From contig NZ_CM001977.1 of the NCBI RefSeq assembly GCF_000406165.1, positions 2,178,124 to 2,242,123 of the forward strand: a stretch of 64,000 nucleotides of DNA. The letters are read 5' to 3'. Positions within the stretch are counted from its first letter, which is position 1, and every line of letters starts with the position of its first letter. This DNA is from Dickeya zeae NCPPB 2538 (lineage in GTDB: Bacteria; Pseudomonadota; Gammaproteobacteria; Enterobacterales; Enterobacteriaceae). Shown here in pieces: positions 25,446 through 34,216 of this stretch. The position numbers and the translations under genes are program-made. Below the pieces are notes generated by a model. That model was not told the DNA's origin. It saw nothing but the letters and a program-made list of their open reading frames with translations, and searched no databases.

Positions 25446-27158
25446 CTATTTTGTCAGTGTCACAGCGTCGTACATAAAGGTGCCGCCATTCAGTGTGAAG
25501 GTAATGGTGTTGGTGCCGTCGCGCAGTAAACCACTGTCGATGGGAATACGCTCGTAGTGATATTTACCGCTGTTAAGCGCCCCGCGGTACACGGATTTAT
25601 CGTTGTCATACTGAATGTCTTTGACTTTAGTACCGTTGACCAACACCGACAGCGACGGCGTCGTCGGGTTGGTCATCCCCCGATTGCTGGCCGCGGCAAA
25701 CGCCACATTCAGCACCCTGCTGCTGCCATCGGCACGATCGATATAATTCACATTCCAGCTACCGGGATTCGTTTGGGCGTAATACCAATCCTGTGCCGGA
25801 CTTGACTCGCCGATGGTATACGTCAGATTGGCCGGAACATCATTCTGCCAGTGATAATTACGCAACTGGTCGCCAAATCGGAATTCAGACGCCAACCGAT
25901 CACTTTGACCAATAGCCCACACCACCGGTGCCGCTTTAGCTAACTGGATAGCCGGTATCGGCGTATTGCCGGTAACATTCACTACATCACTGTAGAGCAC
26001 GCCCGGCCTGCTGCCGCCATTGGCATAAATCGTCAGGGTGTATTTTCCTTTACGTACCTTATCAAAGCGAAAATTTCCCTGACTGTCGGTATTGGTGGTG
26101 AAGGCATATCCTAAGGTCTGTACATCCGATGCCTCATTGAGCGAAGACGATAGTGTTACGTTCAACGGGATGGTGGTATTCACGCTACCGGTTACGCTGG
26201 CGCGGTCCACCGGGAAACGACTGTCGTTCACCCAATTATATGGCCACGAAGCGATTTCCTGCCGACTACGCGCCAGCGCGTCACTGTACATCTGCTCATC
26301 GGTACCGGCGTTCACATACAATAACCAGGGGCCATACAGTTTTTGCCAGCCGGGAGGGGCTATCAAGTCCGGCGTACCGAAATGCGACCCCGTCATATAC
26401 ATGATCGCCAGACCGTCCTGATGCACCATCAAATCCTGCTTGGTGTCGTCACCGGACATATACTCAGTACTACCTGGGACTATCCATGCACCGATATTGT
26501 TGCCGTATACCCCCCAGACTGGGGTTTTGCGCATATAACCGGCGAAGTCGTATTTGGAGTAATAACTACCATCCGGTAATTTCCAGGTTTCATCCTGAAT
26601 CTTCTCAAAGTTATTGAGCTGGGAGTAGAGGTAAGGCTTGGTGGTATGAATACCATTGGAGATATGATCAAGTAGAAAAGGATTAAACCGGTACACCCCG
26701 CGTAATTCGCTCACCGTCAGATTGGATGACGTATCATTACGCGCCACGGCATAGCTATAAATCCCGCTGACACCACGCCGTACGATAAAATGGTATTCCA
26801 GACTCAAGGCGCTGGTTTCATTATCGATATAAGCAATATGTACAATGTCTTTCGTGTTTTCAATCACAGAAATCTGCTGTGGTTTAAACTTCAGAAATGC
26901 GCCTGAATAATAATCCAGATAACCGGTACTGCTTTTACCCAGCGCGTTCACCTGGCTATTGGCTTTATCGATAAGATTTTGACTGCCGTTTGACAGTGTG
27001 CCGATACTGCCATCGCTGCCAATCGCGACGGAAACTAACCCATTATCTATTTGTGCTTTCATGCCGGAAAGCCCCACGCTGACATCAGACGGTGATGCCG
27101 CCTGTGCCAGTGAGGAACCCAGTATACTGATTGCGATAAGCATTTTTCTGCTTTGCAT
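25446..27158 (-). CDS. rhiE: Secreted rhamnogalacturonate lyase RhiE (polysaccharide lyase family 4)
   Basis: Protein of 570 aa that cleaves the rhamnose-galacturonate backbone of rhamnogalacturonan I by beta-elimination. In Dickeya dadantii RhiE is exported by the Out type II system and is induced with rhamnose through RhaS. A Sec signal peptide (MLIAISILGSSLAQAA) ends near residue 21. A large beta-sandwich catalytic domain spans about 22-330, an FnIII-like domain about 335-410 (TNTDSQGNFRFDKVRKGKYTLTIYANG), and a C-terminal carbohydrate-binding-like domain about 415-570 ending NGGTFMYDAVTLTK. This three-domain order is typical of PL4. Its presence points strongly to Dickeya. Confidence 0.93.
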   Translation of the reverse strand: MQSRKMLIAISILGSSLAQAASPSDVSVGLSGMKAQIDNGLVSVAIGSDGSIGTLSNGSQNLIDKANSQVNALGKSSTGYLDYYSGAFLKFKPQQISVIENTKDIVHIAYIDNETSALSLEYHFIVRRGVSGIYSYAVARNDTSSNLTVSELRGVYRFNPFLLDHISNGIHTTKPYLYSQLNNFEKIQDETWKLPDGSYYSKYDFAGYMRKTPVWGVYGNNIGAWIVPGSTEYMSGDDTKQDLMVHQDGLAIMYMTGSHFGTPDLIAPPGWQKLYGPWLLYVNAGTDEQMYSDALARSRQEIASWPYNWVNDSRFPVDRASVTGSVNTTIPLNVTLSSSLNEASDVQTLGYAFTTNTDSQGNFRFDKVRKGKYTLTIYANGGSRPGVLYSDVVNVTGNTPIPAIQLAKAAPVVWAIGQSDRLASEFRFGDQLRNYHWQNDVPANLTYTIGESSPAQDWYYAQTNPGSWNVNYIDRADGSSRVLNVAFAAASNRGMTNPTTPSLSVLVNGTKVKDIQYDNDKSVYRGALNSGKYHYERIPIDSGLLRDGTNTITFTLNGGTFMYDAVTLTK

Positions 27159-27800
27159 AGACCATTTCCCTTTTCTCTACGTCATCGACATGACCCGACA
27201 TCAACGGAAAGAAACCGATTGGACGTCATGACCAACGCTCCTTCGTCAACATGCGGATTCCCCGCGTATTCACCACCTGTGCGGAGTCCCATTCTGTGCA
27301 ACCGATGATATCCCCACCTTTTTGCTATTGCCCTGACGCTCAGGATGGTGGCAAAGAAACGAAGATATGCCTGACCACTTTCGCATTTTCAGGTTACGGC
27401 ATGCTGGCAATCCTATTGGGCAGACGTTCAACAATCTCCGGAGCGCACACTACCGACGCGCCCATAGAACACGCTATTTACCCTGAGACACAAGATATAA
27501 CGCCAATCTTTACGTCAGTGTTTTCTACTACAATCCGAATGTCGGCAGATATAGAAAACCAGTGAAAGCACTATTCGTCCTTTTATTTATCAGTCACAGG
27601 CACATTATTCGTGGTTTTACGAAATGACGTGTTAATGAAACCCGCAACGGCGCATTGATACTTGATGACATCGCCTGACGACTATTTTTATTAACCACAA
27701 TGCGTGCCAAGTGTATATTTTTGAATTCACTACTGGACAGAAACATTACGACGAATATACTGAATCCCCTAAAATCACCACTATTGATAATTTTGCGCAA
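27159..27800. other. Long gene-poor region upstream of rhiE and cnu
   Basis: A 642-base gap between divergent rhiE and cnu. It should hold the rhiE promoter (expected RhaS and CRP control from D. dadantii) and the cnu promoter, but I could not place either site with confidence. An open frame at 27251-27565 has no ribosome-binding site and no family features. The half nearer cnu (27560-27800) is more AT-rich. Confidence 0.4.
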
Positions 27801-28016
27801 ATGAGCGTTTACGAATATTTGTTAAAGTTCAGAAAAGTGAATTCACCAGAAAGTCTTGAGAAATTATTTGATCACCTAAATTATTCTCTGACTGATGATC
27901 ATGACATTATTAATATGTACCGTGCCGCTGATCATCGTCGGGCGGAATTAGCCGCGGGCGGAAAACTGTTTGATATTGGCCAGGTGCCGAAATCTGTCTG
28001 GCATTTTGTGGTCTGA
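27801..28016 (+). CDS. cnu: Hha-family nucleoid modulator Cnu (YdgT)
   Basis: Small protein of 71 aa in the Hha/YmoA family, close to E. coli YdgT/Cnu: MSVYEYLLKFRKVNSPESLE, then FDHLNYSLTDDHDIINMYRAADHRRAEL, then LFDIGQVPKSVWHFV. These proteins bind H-NS and StpA and modulate silencing of AT-rich genes; Cnu also binds near oriC in E. coli. The frame stays open upstream to 27711, but only the part from ATG 27801 aligns with the family. There is no clear Shine-Dalgarno before this ATG. Confidence 0.95.
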   Translation: MSVYEYLLKFRKVNSPESLEKLFDHLNYSLTDDHDIINMYRAADHRRAELAAGGKLFDIGQVPKSVWHFVV

Positions 28017-28384
28017 GAAGTCCGCTAACCTCACAAACCTCACAGACTGCATGGATAACCCTTACCGCATGGTGGCGACCCGTGCCCAAACCACACGCGC
28101 TACCCGGCGGATTTCCGCGTCATTTTATATTTTCTTACTATTTATACCCAAATACTTCAGGCGGCTGGATATGTTGAACAGCGCAACAGGTTAGCCCTGT
28201 AGCACAAGGCTTATGGGTAGGATTAATAACGTCATCCCGCAGCTTAACGGATGAAGGGTAACACCTGCAGCTTATCTTTTTCCCTGCTTTACCCGTACGA
28301 TTACTCAATAACCCCACAGAGGGTAAGTTGCCGAACGCCTGACAATACCCGATAATACGCCGGTTTTATTGTGTAGGCACTGTA
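28017..28384. other. Gap between cnu and rsxA, ydgK absent
   Basis: E. coli carries ydgK here; no comparable membrane protein is encoded in this gap. The only structure seen is CATCC...GGATG around 28233-28254, with a short T-rich area near 28270. The rsx promoter is expected here but was not resolved. Confidence 0.4.
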
Positions 28385-28966
28385 ATGAGCGAATATGTAT
28401 TACTGTTTGTTGGCACGATTTTAGTCAACAACTTCGTACTGGTGAAATTCCTGGGGCTATGCCCATTCATGGGCGTGTCCAAAAAACTGGAAGCCGCTAT
28501 TGGCATGGGGTTTGCCACCACATTTGTGATGACGATAGGGTCGGTATTTTCCTGGCTGGTCAACACCTATGTGCTGTTGCCGCTAAACCTGCTCTACCTG
28601 CGCACGCTGGCTTTCATCCTGGTGTTTGCCGTCGTGGTGCAATTCACCGAATTGGCGGTACGCAAAACCAGCCCGGCGCTCTACCGCTTACTGGGTATCT
28701 TTCTGCCGCTGATCACCACCAATTGCGCCGTCCTTGGGGTGGCATTGTTAAGCGTTAATCAGTCGCACAATTTCCTGCAATCCACCATTTATGGATTCAG
28801 TGCTGCCGTCGGCTTTTCACTGGTATTGGTGTTATTTGCCGCACTGCGTGAGCGCCTTGCGGTCGCCGATGTGCCAGCACCGTTTCGGGGCTCATCGATT
28901 GCACTGGTGACCGCTGGGCTCATGTCGCTAGCTTTTATGGGCTTTACCGGGTTGGTGAAATTGTGA
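28385..28966 (+). CDS. rsxA: Electron transport complex subunit RsxA (RnfA)
   Basis: Integral membrane subunit of 193 aa with six hydrophobic helices, homologous to RnfA/NqrE. Conserved segments are NNFVLVKFLGLCPFMGVSKK near 16-35 and RLLGIFLPLITTNCAVLGVALL near 96-118, carrying the half-membrane cysteines that bind a [2Fe-2S] cluster with RsxE. In E. coli the Rsx complex keeps SoxR reduced, switching off the soxS response. First gene of rsxABCDGE; its stop overlaps the rsxB start. Confidence 0.96.
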   Translation: MSEYVLLFVGTILVNNFVLVKFLGLCPFMGVSKKLEAAIGMGFATTFVMTIGSVFSWLVNTYVLLPLNLLYLRTLAFILVFAVVVQFTELAVRKTSPALYRLLGIFLPLITTNCAVLGVALLSVNQSHNFLQSTIYGFSAAVGFSLVLVLFAALRERLAVADVPAPFRGSSIALVTAGLMSLAFMGFTGLVKL

Positions 28967-29556
28967 TGAACACTATCGGAATGGCCATTGTCGCCCTCAG
29001 CGCGCTGGCGATAGTGTCAGGGCTCATTCTGGGATTCGCTTCCCGACGCTTTCGCGTGGAAGCGGATCCGGTAGTCGAACATCTGGAAGCAATGCTGCCA
29101 CAGAGTCAGTGTGGCCAGTGTGGCTATCCGGGGTGCAGACCTTATGCCGAAGCTATCGCCCTCAATGGCGAGCTCATCAACAAATGCGTGCCGGGCGGAG
29201 AGCCGCTGATGCTCAAACTGGCGGAGCGACTGAACATCGAACCACAACCGCTGGATGCCGATACACAGCAAAAACCAGAACCACTGGTCGCCTGGATAGA
29301 TGAAGCGAACTGTATCGGTTGTACCAAATGTATTCAGGCCTGCCCGGTCGACGCCATTATCGGTTCCACGCGTGCCGTTCATACCGTCATCCGCGATCTG
29401 TGCACCGGTTGCAACCTGTGTGTGGCTCCCTGCCCGACGGATTGTATCGAATTAAGACCTTTAGCGCCGACAACCGCCAACTGGAAATGGAATCTCGACG
29501 CCATTCCGGTGCGTGTCATCCAGGCGGAAAACCGTGTGATTGAAAACCATGTTTAA
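28966..29556 (+). CDS. rsxB: Electron transport complex iron-sulfur subunit RsxB
   Basis: Protein of 196 aa with an N-terminal membrane anchor (AIVALSALAIVSGLILGFAS, residues 6-25) and a cytoplasmic multi-cluster region. A 4Fe-4S site of the CGQCGYPGC type lies near 49-57, then two ferredoxin motifs, CIGCTKCIQACP and CTGCNLCVAPCP, at about 113-160. The ATG at 28966 overlaps the rsxA TGA by one base, indicating translational coupling. It overlaps the rsxC start by 8 bases. Confidence 0.96.
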   Translation: MNTIGMAIVALSALAIVSGLILGFASRRFRVEADPVVEHLEAMLPQSQCGQCGYPGCRPYAEAIALNGELINKCVPGGEPLMLKLAERLNIEPQPLDADTQQKPEPLVAWIDEANCIGCTKCIQACPVDAIIGSTRAVHTVIRDLCTGCNLCVAPCPTDCIELRPLAPTTANWKWNLDAIPVRVIQAENRVIENHV

Positions 29557-31828
29557 GCTGTTCGCCGCCTTTAGAAAAGACAGAATCTGGGATTTCGCAG
29601 GCGGGATTCATCCTCCGGAAATGAAAACCCAATCCTGTCAGATACCGCTGCGTCAGGTTCCTATGCCTGACTATCTGATTATCCCGCTCAAGCAACATCT
29701 TGGCCCGGAAGGCGACCTGTGCGTCAACGTCGGTGACAAGGTACTCCGTGGGCAACCGTTGACGCGTGGCTTTGGCCGTATGCTGCCAGTGCATGCGCCG
29801 ACCTCTGGCACCGTGCATGCTATCCGTCAGCATATGAGCAACCACCCCTCCGGGTTGACGGAACTGAGCATCATTATTATCCCAGATGGGTTAGACCGCT
29901 GGTGTGAACGTCGTACGCTGACTGACTATCGTCAGGCGACAGCGTCTGAGCTGGTGGAACATTTGCATCAGGCTGGTATCGCCGGGCTGGGTGGCGCAGG
30001 TTTCCCCACCGCCGCCAAGTTACAGGGCGGCCTGCGCGGCATCGAGACGCTGATCATCAATGCCGCTGAATGTGAGCCCTATATCACCGCTGACGACCGG
30101 CTGATGCAAGAGTGCGCGCAGGAAATTGCACAAGGGGTCGATATTCTTGACCACCTGTTACAACCGCAACGTATTCTATTGGGTATTGAAGACAACAAGC
30201 CGGAAGCCATCAGAGCGCTACGTGTTGCGCTGGTGGATTACCCGCGCATTCAAATGCGCGTCATTCCCACCAAATATCCGTCTGGCGGTGCCAAACAACT
30301 CACCCGAATTCTGACGGGCAAAGAAGTGCCATTCGGCAAGCATTCAGCGTCTATTGGCGTGCTGATGCAAAACGTCGGCACTGCCTATGCTATCAAACGC
30401 GCGGTTATTGATGGTGAACCGTTAACTGAGCGTGTCGTCACCCTCACCGGCGATGCCTTGCGCCAGCCGGGTAACGTTTGGGTACGGCTGGGAACACCGG
30501 TACGTCATTTGCTGCGTCATGCCGGTTATCACGTCACCACCACTCAACCCATGGTCATTATGGGCGGGCCGCTGATGGGGTTCACCCTGCCCGCACTGGA
30601 CGTGCCAATCATCAAGACCAGCAACTGTATTCTGGCACCTGCCCGCGATGAAATTCAGGTGCAGGAAGAGGAGCAGGCTTGTATTCGTTGCAGCAAGTGC
30701 GCCGATGCCTGTCCGGCCGGGCTGCTACCGCAGCAACTCTACTGGTTTAGCCGGGGACAAGAGCACGAAAAAGCGCGCCAGCACCACCTGTTCGACTGTA
30801 TCGAATGCGGTGCCTGCGCCTATGTTTGCCCCAGCAATATCCCGTTGGTGCAATATTACCGCCAGGAAAAAGCCGAGATTCAGGCGTTGGATCAGGAATC
30901 CCGCAAAGCCGCCGAAGCGAAAGCGCGCTTTGATGCACGTCAGGCCCGACTGGAGAGTGAAAAGCGCTCGCGTGAAGAACGACATAAACAGGCCGCTGCC
31001 AGTGTCGCCGCTACCGATAAAAGCGCCGTAATGGCCGCGCTGGAAAGAGTTCGAAACAAACAGGCCACCGCCGTAAAACCCGACATCCGCATTGAACCTG
31101 GGCAGTTGCCGGACAACAGTACCGTTATTGCCGCCCGCGAGGCGCGCAAAGTGCAGTTACGTGAACGGCAGGCGGAAAAAGCACTGGATACCACGCACGA
31201 CAATACCCCAAAAGCTGCCGTAGCTGCCGCTATCGCGCGCGTGCAAGCCCGTCAGGCTGAGGCAATGCGCGTTACCACCGTTGATATTACAACCAGCGGT
31301 ATCACAACCACTGATGCTGAAACAAGCGACGCAAACGACAAGCTCGACCCACGTAAAGCGGCAGTCGCGGCTGCCATTGCTCGGGTTAAAGCTCGTAAAG
31401 CGGCACACTCTGATCATACCGAAGACGCTGATAGCGCCGAATACGTGACAACGTCACAGGATATTTCACCATCTACGACAAGCGCATCCCCCGAAAGTCG
31501 TCTCACGGCTGCATCGGGCGACGTCCCCCAGATCGATAGCCTCGACCCGCGTAAAGCGGCCGTCGCCGCTGCCATTGCCCGGGTAAAAGCCCGTAAAACG
31601 GCACTATCTCATAGTACCGAACAGGCTGATAACACAGAGAACGTGACAACGTCACTTGAAGCATCCCCATTAGCGACAGTCACCGCCCCCGACAGTGATC
31701 TCATTGCTGCACCGGGCGACGCCACCCAGAACGACAGCCTCGACCCGCGCAAAGCCGCCGTCGCCGCCGCTATCGCCCGGGTTAAAGCACGTAAAGCCGC
31801 CGCATTGTCGGCATCGCAAGAGGATTAA
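29549..31828 (+). CDS. rsxC: Electron transport complex subunit RsxC with C-terminal 66-residue repeats
   Basis: NADH-binding subunit of 759 aa. The N-terminal domain has IWDFAGGIHPPEMK, the nucleotide-binding loop GLGGAGFPTAAKLQ near 150 and NAAECEPYITADDRL near 172. Two 4Fe-4S motifs, CIRCSKCADACP and CIECGACAYVCP, lie near 375-425. A long charged, alanine-rich tail follows. This tail holds three almost identical DPRKAAVAAAIARVKARK units (DNA starting at 31343, 31541 and 31739, exactly 198 bases apart) separated by Ser/Thr-rich linkers, plus a degenerate earlier copy near 31210. Such repeats also occur in E. coli RsxC. The start is ATG 29549. Confidence 0.95.
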   Translation: MFKLFAAFRKDRIWDFAGGIHPPEMKTQSCQIPLRQVPMPDYLIIPLKQHLGPEGDLCVNVGDKVLRGQPLTRGFGRMLPVHAPTSGTVHAIRQHMSNHPSGLTELSIIIIPDGLDRWCERRTLTDYRQATASELVEHLHQAGIAGLGGAGFPTAAKLQGGLRGIETLIINAAECEPYITADDRLMQECAQEIAQGVDILDHLLQPQRILLGIEDNKPEAIRALRVALVDYPRIQMRVIPTKYPSGGAKQLTRILTGKEVPFGKHSASIGVLMQNVGTAYAIKRAVIDGEPLTERVVTLTGDALRQPGNVWVRLGTPVRHLLRHAGYHVTTTQPMVIMGGPLMGFTLPALDVPIIKTSNCILAPARDEIQVQEEEQACIRCSKCADACPAGLLPQQLYWFSRGQEHEKARQHHLFDCIECGACAYVCPSNIPLVQYYRQEKAEIQALDQESRKAAEAKARFDARQARLESEKRSREERHKQAAASVAATDKSAVMAALERVRNKQATAVKPDIRIEPGQLPDNSTVIAAREARKVQLRERQAEKALDTTHDNTPKAAVAAAIARVQARQAEAMRVTTVDITTSGITTTDAETSDANDKLDPRKAAVAAAIARVKARKAAHSDHTEDADSAEYVTTSQDISPSTTSASPESRLTAASGDVPQIDSLDPRKAAVAAAIARVKARKTALSHSTEQADNTENVTTSLEASPLATVTAPDSDLIAAPGDATQNDSLDPRKAAVAAAIARVKARKAAALSASQED
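31343..31801 (+). repeat. Tandem 198-bp in-frame repeats in rsxC
   Basis: A roughly 60-base near-identical core recurs at 31343, 31541 and 31739. Each period is 198 bases (66 codons), so copy-number change keeps frame. Linkers between copies have diverged but still share stretches such as ...EQAD/EDAD... and VTTS. Confidence 0.85.
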
Positions 31829-32881
31829 ATGGCTTTTAGAATCGCACCCTCACCGTTTACCCATAACCGCCAGTCCACCCGCGCGATTATGCGTTGGGTC
31901 CTGCTCGCCTGCGTGCCCGGCATCGTAGCGCAAGTCTGGTTTTTCGGGTACGGCAACCTGATTCAATTGGCACTGGCCAGCATCACCGCGCTTTTTACCG
32001 AATCGGTCATACTGGCATTGCGAAAACGCCCGGTGCTGGAAACGCTGCAGGACAGCTCCGCGCTGTTAACCGCAGTATTACTGGCCGTCAGCTTGCCGCC
32101 GTTTACCCCCTGGTGGATGGTGGTATTAGGAACAACCTTCGCGATTATTATCGCCAAGCAGTTGTATGGTGGACTGGGGCAAAACCCGTTTAACCCCGCG
32201 ATGATCGGCTATGTGGTTCTGTTGATTTCCTTTCCGGTACAAATGACCAGTTGGCTACCGCCACAGGGATTGCAGGCATCCCCTGTCGGTTTTCAGGATG
32301 CGCTGATGGCTATATTTACCGGCCATGGCACAGCAGGCCAGACTATCCAGCAACTGCTCCAGGGGGTCGATGGTATTAGTCAGGCGACGCCGCTTGATGC
32401 CTTCAAAACTGGCTTGCGCAGCGGCCATCAACCCGACGTGTTGTTGCATCAGCCGTTATTCAGCGGCGTAGTGGGTGCCTTAGGCTGGCAATGGATTAAT
32501 ATGGCTTTTTTGGCCGGTGGCCTGTTTATGCTGTTGATACGGGTCATCCACTGGCAGATCCCGTTGAGCTTCCTGCTTGCGTTGTCCTTATGCGCGCTGG
32601 CCGGCTGGCATCTTCATCCGGAGATCAGCGCCCCGCCGCTGCTGCATCTGTTTTCCGGTGCCACGATGCTGGGCGCGTTCTTCATCGCGACCGATCCGGT
32701 AACGGCATCAACCACGCCCAAGGGTCGACTGATATTCGGTGCGCTGATCGGCATACTGGTATGGACCATTCGAACCTACGGTGGTTATCCCGATGGCGTA
32801 GCCTTCGCGGTATTACTGGCCAACATTACCGTGCCACTGATTGATTATTTCACCAAACCGCGCGCTTATGGCCATCGTTAA
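31829..32881 (+). CDS. rsxD: Electron transport complex subunit RsxD
   Basis: Membrane subunit of 350 aa with about nine to ten helices, homologous to RnfD/NqrB. FRIAPSPFTHNRQSTRAIM at the N-terminus, KQLYGGLGQNPFNPAMIGYVVLL near 111 and FIATDPVTASTTPKGR near 288 are family motifs. SQATPLDAFKTG near 185 contains the threonine expected to carry covalent FMN. The ATG immediately follows the rsxC stop with no gap. Confidence 0.96.
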   Translation: MAFRIAPSPFTHNRQSTRAIMRWVLLACVPGIVAQVWFFGYGNLIQLALASITALFTESVILALRKRPVLETLQDSSALLTAVLLAVSLPPFTPWWMVVLGTTFAIIIAKQLYGGLGQNPFNPAMIGYVVLLISFPVQMTSWLPPQGLQASPVGFQDALMAIFTGHGTAGQTIQQLLQGVDGISQATPLDAFKTGLRSGHQPDVLLHQPLFSGVVGALGWQWINMAFLAGGLFMLLIRVIHWQIPLSFLLALSLCALAGWHLHPEISAPPLLHLFSGATMLGAFFIATDPVTASTTPKGRLIFGALIGILVWTIRTYGGYPDGVAFAVLLANITVPLIDYFTKPRAYGHR

Positions 32882-32890
32882 GGACGGATT

Positions 32891-33520
32891 ATGTTGCTGA
32901 CCACTATGCGTCGCCACGCGACTACACTGGCCTTGTTTGCCGCGTTCACCACCGGATTGACGGCGCTGGTCAATTATCTGACCGAGAACACCATTTCACA
33001 GCAGGTTATCGCGCAACAGCGTGCCCTGCTTGATCAGGTACTGCCTGCCAATCGGTATAACAACAATCTGCTTAGCGAATGTTATCTGGTGACTGACCCG
33101 GCGTTGGGCTCCACGTCACCACACCGCGTGTATATCGCGCGCCAAGACGGTACCCCCGTGGCTGCCGCACTGGAAAGTACCGCGCCAGACGGTTATTCCG
33201 GCGCAATCCACCTGCTGATTGGTGCGGACTTTCATGGTAACGTGCTGGGGACTCGTGTTACCGAACATCATGAGACCCCTGGGCTGGGGGATAAGATCGA
33301 TATTCGTATTTCCAACTGGATAACGGGTTTTACCGGCCAGACGATAACGGGTCCACAAGACAGTCGCTGGGCGGTGAAAAAAGACGGCGGCCAGTTTGAC
33401 CAATTTACCGGTGCCACCATTACCCCGCGCGCGGTGGTGAACGCAGTGAAACGCAGCGTATTGTTTTTGCAGACCTTGCCGCCGCGTTTATCCAGCCTGA
33501 CGCCATGTGGAGAGAAATAA
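32891..33520 (+). CDS. rsxG: Electron transport complex FMN-binding subunit RsxG
   Basis: Subunit of 209 aa with one N-terminal membrane helix (ATTLALFAAFTTGLTALVNYLTE) and a periplasmic FMN domain. HHETPGLGDKID near 120 and FTGATITPRAVV near 173 (flavinylation site S/T-G-A-T-X-T, FMN linked to the second threonine) are diagnostic. The stop codon overlaps the rsxE start by one base. Confidence 0.96.
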   Translation: MLLTTMRRHATTLALFAAFTTGLTALVNYLTENTISQQVIAQQRALLDQVLPANRYNNNLLSECYLVTDPALGSTSPHRVYIARQDGTPVAAALESTAPDGYSGAIHLLIGADFHGNVLGTRVTEHHETPGLGDKIDIRISNWITGFTGQTITGPQDSRWAVKKDGGQFDQFTGATITPRAVVNAVKRSVLFLQTLPPRLSSLTPCGEK

Positions 33521-34215
33521 TGAATCAGACGAAAGAACTGGCCTTACAGGGGTTGTGGAAAAACAACTCTGCGCTGGTACAACTGCTGGGGCTCTGCCCG
33601 CTGCTGGCTGTCACCTCAACGGCCACCAACGCACTCGGGCTTGGGCTGGCGACCACACTGGTGCTGACCTGCACCAACATAGCCGTTTCAGCGTTGCGCC
33701 GCTGGGTACCAAGTGAAATTCGTATTCCGATTTACGTCATGCTGATCGCCTCGGTGGTCACCATCGTGCAAATGCTGATCAATGCTTACGCCTATGGGTT
33801 GTATCAGTCGCTGGGCATTTTTATCCCGTTGATCGTGACCAACTGCATCGTGATTGGGCGGGCGGAAGCCTTCGCCTCCAAAAATACGGTGATACTGTCC
33901 GCGCTGGATGGGTTGTTCATGGGGCTCGGAGCCACCAGTGCGCTGTTTGTGCTGGGGGCGATACGAGAAATTCTTGGCAACGGTACCGTGTTTGATGGCG
34001 CTGACCTGCTGCTGGGCAGTTGGGCACGGGTACTGCGCGTTGAGGTGGTACACATGGATTCGCCGTTCCTGCTGATGATTCTGCCCCCTGGTGCGTTTAT
34101 CGGGCTGGGAATGATGCTGGCCGGTAAGTACCTTATCGACGAGAAACGGAAACAGCGTCAGGCCCGTGCGGTACGCCCCACCGTCATCGGTTCATCACAG
34201 ACGTTAGCGGAATAA
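33520..34215 (+). CDS. rsxE: Electron transport complex subunit RsxE
   Basis: Integral membrane protein of 231 aa (same length as E. coli), related to RnfE/NqrD and paralogous to RsxA. Conserved half-membrane cysteine motifs are LLGLCPLLAVTSTATNALG near 22-40 and IFIPLIVTNCIVIGRAEAFA near 100-119. The chosen ATG at 33520 overlaps the rsxG stop; an upstream in-frame codon at 33505 would add five residues not in the family. nth begins 1 base after its stop. Confidence 0.96.
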   Translation: MNQTKELALQGLWKNNSALVQLLGLCPLLAVTSTATNALGLGLATTLVLTCTNIAVSALRRWVPSEIRIPIYVMLIASVVTIVQMLINAYAYGLYQSLGIFIPLIVTNCIVIGRAEAFASKNTVILSALDGLFMGLGATSALFVLGAIREILGNGTVFDGADLLLGSWARVLRVEVVHMDSPFLLMILPPGAFIGLGMMLAGKYLIDEKRKQRQARAVRPTVIGSSQTLAE

Positions 34216-34216
34216 T

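Noticed and set aside
27205..27225. GAAAGAAACCGATTGG as a KdgR box for rhiE
   Set aside because: Only the left half-site resembles KdgR; the right half is missing, and rhiE is known to respond to RhaS rather than KdgR.
27251..27565. Open frame of 104 codons upstream of rhiE
   Set aside because: No ribosome-binding site, no recognisable family, atypical composition; more likely promoter DNA.
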